Part shown: in pieces, positions 5,164-10,045 of the stretch
Layout: every line of letters begins with the position of its first letter
How positions within the stretch are numbered: the first letter of the stretch is position 1
Source: an uncultured Bacilli bacterium
GTDB taxonomy: Bacteria; Bacillota_I; Bacilli_A; RF39; UBA660
Length of the DNA stretch: 10,045 nt
Direction: 5' to 3'
NCBI GenBank assembly: GCA_934087515.1
Contig: CAKOIY010000021.1
Location: 1-10,045 of the forward strand
Position numbers and translations under genes: made by a program
The notes under the pieces: model-generated
The model's database searches: none
Seen by the model: only the letters and a program-made list of their open reading frames with translations
What the model was told of the DNA's origin: nothing

Positions 5164-7419
5164 ATGGCAAAGAAGAAACAAAGAAAAAATACAAAAAAAG
5201 AAAAACCAACATATTTAGTTGAATTATATGGAATATTATTAATTTTAGTAGCAATCTTAGGAATAGGTAAGTATGGTCCAATAGGAAGAGGAATAGCATC
5301 ATTTGCACTCTTTCTTGTAGGAAATTTATATTTCTTTTTACTAGTAACAGTTTTAATAGTCGGAGGTTATATAATAATTAATCGAAAAGGAATAAACCTT
5401 CTTTCTTCTAAAATGATTGGAGTCTATTTATTTGTAATAGGATTAGTAGTTTTAATGCATCAAAATTATGTTTTAGATAATATGAAAACAGATAAAATAT
5501 TCTCAGAAACTATTGATTATATAATGTTAGGTATTGAAAAAATAATGAATAAAAGTGTTCAGGTTGGTATATTTAACGAAGCACTTGCTAATACTGGTGG
5601 AGGTCTTCTTGGAGCAATATTTGCATCACTTTTCTATTTTCTATTTGAAGCTCAAGGTACTAAAATTGTTATACCAATTCTTATGATTTCTGGATTTATG
5701 ATCTTTACTGGATTATCAATCAAAGACATTCTTGATAAAGGAAAAGAGACAGCAGAAAACATAAAACATAAACATCATAAACAAGATAAGGAACCTAAAG
5801 AAGATAATTCTAAGTCTAAATTTAAAATTGTTGATCATAACGATGAAGGGGAAAACAAAGATAAACTGGTAGTTCATGATATAAAAGAGCTAACTAAAGT
5901 TCCAGAAAAGTCTGTGGTTTCTAGCCAAACTCCAAAGACAAATAATATTAATAAAAGTTATACTTTACCATCTCTTGATTTACTAAATTCAAATGATAAT
6001 AAGAAAAATAAAAAAGGAACAGATCATGCTCTTATAGAAAAAAATATTGCAACTCTAGAACAAGTTCTTAAAGATTTTGGAATTTCAGGTAAAGTAGTAG
6101 AGGTCAATATTGGGCCAACAGTTACACAATATGAAATATCTTTATCATCAGGAACTAGGGTATCTAAACTTCTTACTATAAATAAAGAAATATCACTTGC
6201 CCTTGCTAAAAAAGATATTAGAATTCAAGCACCAATACCAGGAAAAAGTACAGTAGGTATCGAAATGCCAAATGATACAGCACAAATGGTAACATTAAGA
6301 GAAACTTTAGAAGCAATGCCTAAACAAACTCATGCATCTGTACTTGCTGTTGCTTTGGGAAAAGATATTATGGGTAAAGTAAAATGGTGTGAAATAGATA
6401 GAACGCCTCACTTATTAGTCGCAGGGGCAACAGGATCAGGTAAATCTGTTTGTATCAACGATATTATTGTATCTATTCTAATGAAAGCAAGACCAGATGA
6501 AGTAAAACTAGTACTTGTCGATCCAAAAAAAGTTGAATTATCAATCTATAATGGAGTGCCTCATTTACTTACGCCAGTAGTAACGGATCCTAGAAAAGCC
6601 TCAAATGCTTTAAAAAGAGCAGTATCAGAAATGGAAAGAAGATATGATGTTTTTGAAGAATCGAAAACCAAAAATATTTCTGGATATAATAAAATGATTG
6701 AAGAAAAAAATGCTAAACTTCCAGACGATGAAAAACTTCCTAAAATGCCTTATATAGTAGTAATAGTTGATGAACTTGCTGATCTTATGTTAGTCGCAGG
6801 AAAAGAAGTTGAAGATTCAATCATGAGAATTACTCAAATGGCTCGTGCCGCAGGAATACATTTAATTATAGCGACACAAAGACCATCTACAGACGTAATT
6901 ACTGGATTAATAAAAGCAAACATTCCATCAAGAATATCTTTTGCAGTATCTTCATCTATAGATTCACGTACAATTCTAGATATGACCGGAGCGGAAAAGC
7001 TTCTAGGAAAAGGAGATATGCTATTCTTACCAATGGGAGAAAATCAACCTGAAAGAATCCAAGGAGCCTTTGTAAGTGAAAAGGAAATCCTAAAAGTTGT
7101 AGACTATACAGTATCACAACAAAAAGCTTCATTTGACCCTAATTTTACTAACTTAGAGCATGTAGACGCAGAAAAAAAAGAAAATACTATATCTAACGAT
7201 AAAGAAGAATATGATGATCCATTATATAACGATATAGTAGAATTTGTAATAGAAAACCAAAAAGCTAGTGCATCGCTTCTTCAAAGAAGATTTAAACTAG
7301 GATATAACAGAGCAGCAAGAATCATTGATTTACTAGAGGAAAGAGGAATAATTGGCCCACAAAATGGTTCTAAACCTAGAGAAGTATTAGTTAAACTAGA
7401 AGATAGTAACGAAGATTAA
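5164..7419 (+). CDS. ftsK: DNA translocase FtsK/SpoIIIE
   Basis: The 751-residue septal DNA pump moves chromosome ends out of the closing division septum. The N-terminal membrane part has hydrophobic segments at about 18-36, 44-72, 83-100, 147-163 and 167-184. A charged, low-complexity linker (about 190-285) follows. The motor has an alpha domain (about 290-395) and a beta RecA-like ATPase with Walker A GATGSGKS (421-428), LVDPKKVELS (451-460), Walker B IVVIVDELAD (531-540; D536, E537) and ATQRPS (570-575). The C-terminal gamma winged helix (about 686-748) reads polar DNA signals in the family. Its length matches SpoIIIE/SftA-type proteins more than the long-linker E. coli FtsK; the membrane segments argue against soluble SftA. 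AGGAGG lies 7 nt before the ATG. It is the first gene of the unit with deoD, yfmF and yfmH. Confidence 0.97.
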   Translation: MAKKKQRKNTKKEKPTYLVELYGILLILVAILGIGKYGPIGRGIASFALFLVGNLYFFLLVTVLIVGGYIIINRKGINLLSSKMIGVYLFVIGLVVLMHQNYVLDNMKTDKIFSETIDYIMLGIEKIMNKSVQVGIFNEALANTGGGLLGAIFASLFYFLFEAQGTKIVIPILMISGFMIFTGLSIKDILDKGKETAENIKHKHHKQDKEPKEDNSKSKFKIVDHNDEGENKDKLVVHDIKELTKVPEKSVVSSQTPKTNNINKSYTLPSLDLLNSNDNKKNKKGTDHALIEKNIATLEQVLKDFGISGKVVEVNIGPTVTQYEISLSSGTRVSKLLTINKEISLALAKKDIRIQAPIPGKSTVGIEMPNDTAQMVTLRETLEAMPKQTHASVLAVALGKDIMGKVKWCEIDRTPHLLVAGATGSGKSVCINDIIVSILMKARPDEVKLVLVDPKKVELSIYNGVPHLLTPVVTDPRKASNALKRAVSEMERRYDVFEESKTKNISGYNKMIEEKNAKLPDDEKLPKMPYIVVIVDELADLMLVAGKEVEDSIMRITQMARAAGIHLIIATQRPSTDVITGLIKANIPSRISFAVSSSIDSRTILDMTGAEKLLGKGDMLFLPMGENQPERIQGAFVSEKEILKVVDYTVSQQKASFDPNFTNLEHVDAEKKENTISNDKEEYDDPLYNDIVEFVIENQKASASLLQRRFKLGYNRAARIIDLLEERGIIGPQNGSKPREVLVKLEDSNED

Positions 7420-7429
7420 GGAGGACAAT

Positions 7430-8122
7430 ATGACACCACATAACGAAGCAAAAAAAGATGATATAGCAAAAACAGTAATAATGCCAGGTGATCCCAACAG
7501 AGCTAAACTTATTGCTGAAAATAATTTAACAAATATAAAACTAGTAAACGAAGTAAGAGGTATACTAGCTTACACAGGATATTATAAAAATCATAAAGTA
7601 ACAGTAATGGCTTCTGGAATGGGAATGCCTAGCATGGGGATCTATTCCTATGAACTATTTAAAGAATATGATGTTGATAATATAATACGAATAGGAACAT
7701 GTGGGGCCTTAACAAAAGAAATAAACTTAGAAGACATTATTATTCCAGATAAAGCCTATACATTATCTAATTTTTCATATCAATATACAGGAGTCTTAAC
7801 TAACGTTGTGCACCCATCACGTACATTAAGCGCAAGATTAGAAGAATCTGCAAAAATACTTGACTTTAAAATTTTAACAGGTACAATAAATACTAGTGAT
7901 ATTTTTTATAGTGATTATAGAGATCCACTTGAAAAAGAAAATAATTGTTTAGCAATAGAAATGGAAGCATTTGCACTTTTCTATATTGCCAAAAAACTAA
8001 ACAAAAATGCAAGTGCTATACTTACCGTAACAGATAATTTAATAACTGGTGAAAGATTAAACTCTGAAGAAAGAGAAAAAAATCTAAATAAAGCAATAAA
8101 TATAGTTTTAGAATCATTATAA
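7430..8122 (+). CDS. deoD: Purine-nucleoside phosphorylase, DeoD (hexameric) type
   Basis: The 230-residue cytoplasmic enzyme phosphorolyses purine (deoxy)nucleosides to free base and (deoxy)ribose-1-phosphate for salvage. Active-site positions known from E. coli DeoD are all present: H4 (TPHNEA), phosphate-binding G20 and R24 (MPGDPNRAK), R43, R87 and T90 (RIGTCGAL), M178 and E179 (IEMEAFA), catalytic D202 (TVTDN), and R215 as the partner of E. coli R217. Length is normal. Asp in place of Asn at 202 favours the DeoD type, which accepts 6-amino as well as 6-oxo purines. The ribosome binding site AAGGAGG overlaps the ftsK stop codon and the gap is 10 bp, so translation is probably coupled to ftsK. 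A house-keeping salvage gene in a cell-division and protease operon is an odd pairing by function. Confidence 0.96.
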   Translation: MTPHNEAKKDDIAKTVIMPGDPNRAKLIAENNLTNIKLVNEVRGILAYTGYYKNHKVTVMASGMGMPSMGIYSYELFKEYDVDNIIRIGTCGALTKEINLEDIIIPDKAYTLSNFSYQYTGVLTNVVHPSRTLSARLEESAKILDFKILTGTINTSDIFYSDYRDPLEKENNCLAIEMEAFALFYIAKKLNKNASAILTVTDNLITGERLNSEEREKNLNKAINIVLESL

Positions 8123-8140
8123 CTATCACATAATAAAAAT

Positions 8141-8146
8141 GGGAGG
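8141..8146 (+). promoter_or_regulatory. Ribosome binding site that fixes the yfmF start at 8151
   Basis: GGGAGG sits 4 nt before ATG 8151. An in-frame ATG at 8139 overlaps this element and has only an A-rich stretch upstream, with no purine-rich site. The downstream ATG is therefore preferred, which shortens the protein by four residues (MGGF). Confidence 0.75.
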
Positions 8147-8150
8147 CTTT

Positions 8151-9422
8151 ATGAGAATAGTAGATATAAAAAAAGACAAATACAATTTACACTTTATAAA
8201 AACAAATAAGTTTAAAACAACTTTATTAAAAGTAATTTTTTCTAATAATTTAAAAAAAGAAGAATTAACAATAAGAAACTTATTATTAAACAATCTTCTT
8301 TTTTCTTCTGCCAAGTACAATACTCTTAGAAAAATGGCCATAAAAAAAGATGACTTATTTGGAATAGACTTATATAGTAAAACTTATAAACGTGGTTCTT
8401 TAGCATTATCAGAAATCAGTCTAACAGCATTATCAGATAAATATACAGAAAAGGGTAGTTTAAAAAAAGGATTAGAATTTATGTTTGACATAATAAATAA
8501 TCCTAATACAAAAGATAATAAGTTTGATGAAGTAGCATTTAAAATAAACTATGATAGATTAAAAACATCTATAATAAATGAAGAAGATGATCCCATGTTT
8601 TGTGCCTATAAAGGTTTTAAAGAAATGATAGGAAATGACAAAATATATGGAACATCTTCTCTAGGGACAATCAAAGACTTAGAAAAAATAACTCCAAGTA
8701 GTTTATACAATTATTACAAAAAATTCTTACGTGAAAATCAAATTGATATTTATGTCGTAGGAAACTTTAATGAAAAAGAAATAGAAAAAGTATTCGAAAA
8801 CAACATAAATTGGACAAATAAAAATAGTTCCTATCAAAATAAAATAGGAAACTATGAAAAAGATTTTTCTTGTAAAGAAATAGAATCTAAATTTAATCAA
8901 AGTAAAATAATTATGGGAGGAAGCATAAATAACCTGACAGAACATGAAAAACTATATGATGGAATAATATATAACATAATTCTAGGAAATTCTCCAAATT
9001 CTAAGCTATTTCAAAATGTAAGAGAAAAGTATTCTTTGGCATACAGTATTTCCTCAAGTATCAATCGTCTAGAAGGCAGCTTCTTTATATATGCTGGAAT
9101 ATCTTATGACAATATAGATAAAACTAAACAAGAAATATATAAACAAATCGAAGATATGAAACAGGGAAAATTCTTAAAGAAAGATGTAAAAGATGCAAAA
9201 CAAGCCATTCTAAGCATAATGAAAGAAATTGATGAATATCCAGGTTCAATGCTAGATCATTATATGAATTATTTATACTTTGGAAATGAAAAACTAGTAA
9301 TCCAAAAAGAAGAAATAAATAAAATAACTAAAGAAGATATAGTAAGAGTAGCTAATAAAATAAATATAGATACAATATTTGTGTTAAAGGAGGAAACAAA
9401 TGGAAAAAATAAAAGTAAATAA
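8151..9422 (+). CDS. yfmF: M16 peptidase-like protein YfmF, zinc motif absent
   Basis: A 423-residue M16 (insulinase-family) protein of the YfmF type (YmfF in B. subtilis; some databases tie it to EF-P 5-aminopentanol modification by neighbourhood). The N-terminal M16 half has no HxxEH: the corresponding helix reads IRNLLLNNLLF, so it should not cleave peptides itself. The stretch with KYNTLRK and DDLFGIDL matches the YfmF pattern. The C-terminal half has the M16 signature VREKYSLAY (about 290-298), with the Arg and Tyr that help bind substrate in two-subunit M16 proteases. This suggests it complements the active YfmH encoded next, like the alpha subunit of mitochondrial processing peptidase. 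No signal peptide is visible. The 28-bp gap after deoD shows no terminator. Its last 23 bp overlap yfmH. Confidence 0.9.
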   Translation: MRIVDIKKDKYNLHFIKTNKFKTTLLKVIFSNNLKKEELTIRNLLLNNLLFSSAKYNTLRKMAIKKDDLFGIDLYSKTYKRGSLALSEISLTALSDKYTEKGSLKKGLEFMFDIINNPNTKDNKFDEVAFKINYDRLKTSIINEEDDPMFCAYKGFKEMIGNDKIYGTSSLGTIKDLEKITPSSLYNYYKKFLRENQIDIYVVGNFNEKEIEKVFENNINWTNKNSSYQNKIGNYEKDFSCKEIESKFNQSKIIMGGSINNLTEHEKLYDGIIYNIILGNSPNSKLFQNVREKYSLAYSISSSINRLEGSFFIYAGISYDNIDKTKQEIYKQIEDMKQGKFLKKDVKDAKQAILSIMKEIDEYPGSMLDHYMNYLYFGNEKLVIQKEEINKITKEDIVRVANKINIDTIFVLKEETNGKNKSK

Positions 9423-10045
9423 TTTTGATGAATTCCTTTATCGCGAACAATTAAGTTGTGGTTTAAATGTCTATATTTTACCCCTTAAATATAAAAAAAA
9501 CTACTCATGTATGTATATAACAAAATATGGAGGAAGAAACATAAATTTTAAATTAAATGATAAATTGTATCAAACCCATACTGGTATAGCTCATTTTCTA
9601 GAACATAAAATGTTTGAAAGAAAAGATGATCCTTTTAAATTCTATGGTAAATTTGGAACAGATGTAAATGCTTTAACTTCGTTAGATTATACTGGTTATT
9701 ACTTTTTAGGGAATAATAGTTTTAATAGAGGATTAAAATATATGCTCAACTGGCTTAAAGAGCTTCATATAACAGATAAATCAGTAATCAAAGAACAAGG
9801 AATAATTCTAGAAGAAGCAAGTATGTACAAAGATAATCCAGATCGTGTACTTTACAATAAAGTAAGAGAAAATATCTTTGTAAATGATCCTAGTAAATAT
9901 AAAGTAATAGGAACAGATGAAGACATAGTAGCAATTACTAAAGAAGAACTAGAATTATGTTTTAATACATTTTATAGTCCAAATAACATGTATCTTATTA
10001 TGGCAGGAAACATGAATCCAGAAAAAACTATTAATACTGTTAAAG
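9400..10045 (+). CDS. yfmH: M16 zinc peptidase YfmH, 3' end outside window
   Basis: 215 N-terminal residues of an M16 metallopeptidase are visible; the frame has no stop before the right edge, and the family is usually about 420-430 residues. The zinc and catalytic motif HFLEH is at 65-69 (H65, base E68, H69). The E-x6-E element at 132-139 (within KEQGIILEEA) provides the expected third ligand, E139. The downstream MYKDNPDRVLY and TFYSPNNMYLIMAGN segments are typical of the first M16 domain. The start is set by AAGGAGG (9387-9393), 6 nt before the ATG and inside yfmF; the two frames overlap by 23 bp, so translation is coupled. Coupled expression of an inactive and an active M16 protein supports a heterodimer. 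The substrate is unknown. B. subtilis ymfH is the positional counterpart. Confidence 0.93.
   Translation, partial: MEKIKVNNFDEFLYREQLSCGLNVYILPLKYKKNYSCMYITKYGGRNINFKLNDKLYQTHTGIAHFLEHKMFERKDDPFKFYGKFGTDVNALTSLDYTGYYFLGNNSFNRGLKYMLNWLKELHITDKSVIKEQGIILEEASMYKDNPDRVLYNKVRENIFVNDPSKYKVIGTDEDIVAITKEELELCFNTFYSPNNMYLIMAGNMNPEKTINTVK

Noticed and set aside
8139..8150. Earlier in-frame ATG at 8139 as the yfmF start
   Set aside because: The GGGAGG ribosome binding site overlaps and follows this ATG, and nothing upstream can serve it; ATG 8151 is better placed.
8123..8150. Separate promoter or terminator between deoD and yfmF
   Set aside because: The 28-bp gap has no hairpin and no convincing -35/-10 pair; the genes look co-transcribed.
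8126..8341. Minus-strand open frame across the yfmF start
   Set aside because: It overlaps the yfmF ribosome binding site and N-terminus and has no recognisable domain. The frame at 8727-8945 was rejected on the same grounds.

Overview
The window is very AT-rich and gene-dense. Strong AGGAGG-type ribosome binding sites precede uvrC, the small FxLYD gene, ftsK, deoD and yfmH. Gene content (YigZ, UvrC, FtsK/SpoIIIE, DeoD and the paired M16 proteins YfmF/YfmH) points to a low-GC Firmicutes/Bacilli-type bacterium, possibly an uncultured host-associated lineage related to Mycoplasmatota or Erysipelotrichia. TGA is a genuine stop for yigZ and uvrC, so the code is the standard bacterial one, not the Mycoplasma/Spiroplasma code. 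I saw no tRNA, rRNA, CRISPR array, transposase or phage gene.

Layout. (1) Positions 3-2192, plus strand: the 3' part of a large gene of unknown function. The frame is open to the left edge, so the real start lies outside the window. It has a Cys-containing core domain with a GWCTAG motif, then twelve exact 24-residue DUF4116-like repeats, then a poly-lysine tail. (2) A bidirectional terminator at about 2191-2232 separates it from the convergent yigZ (2217-2786, minus). (3) yigZ and uvrC (2876-4636, plus) diverge from a 90-bp region with back-to-back candidate promoters whose -35 boxes overlap. (4) A small membrane-anchored FxLYD-like protein (4633-5073) is translationally coupled to uvrC, and that unit ends in a terminator whose loop contains the stop codon. 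(5) An extended -10 promoter near 5131-5139 starts a second unit: ftsK (5164-7419), deoD (7430-8122), yfmF (8151-9422) and yfmH (9400 to beyond the right edge). No terminator is visible in it.

How the genes fit together. Most of the window is housekeeping: nucleotide excision repair (UvrC), chromosome translocation at the septum (FtsK), purine salvage (DeoD) and a pair of M16 peptidase-family proteins. In the pair, YfmF lacks the zinc motif and YfmH keeps it, as expected for a two-subunit processing-protease arrangement. The ftsK then yfmF then yfmH order resembles the spoIIIE-ymfC-ymfD-ymfF-ymfH region of Bacillus subtilis, with deoD in the intervening position.

The part least explained by known biology is the repeat protein at the left edge. 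Its repeat array contains a 144-bp tandem duplication about 94% identical at the DNA level, a sign of recent expansion.
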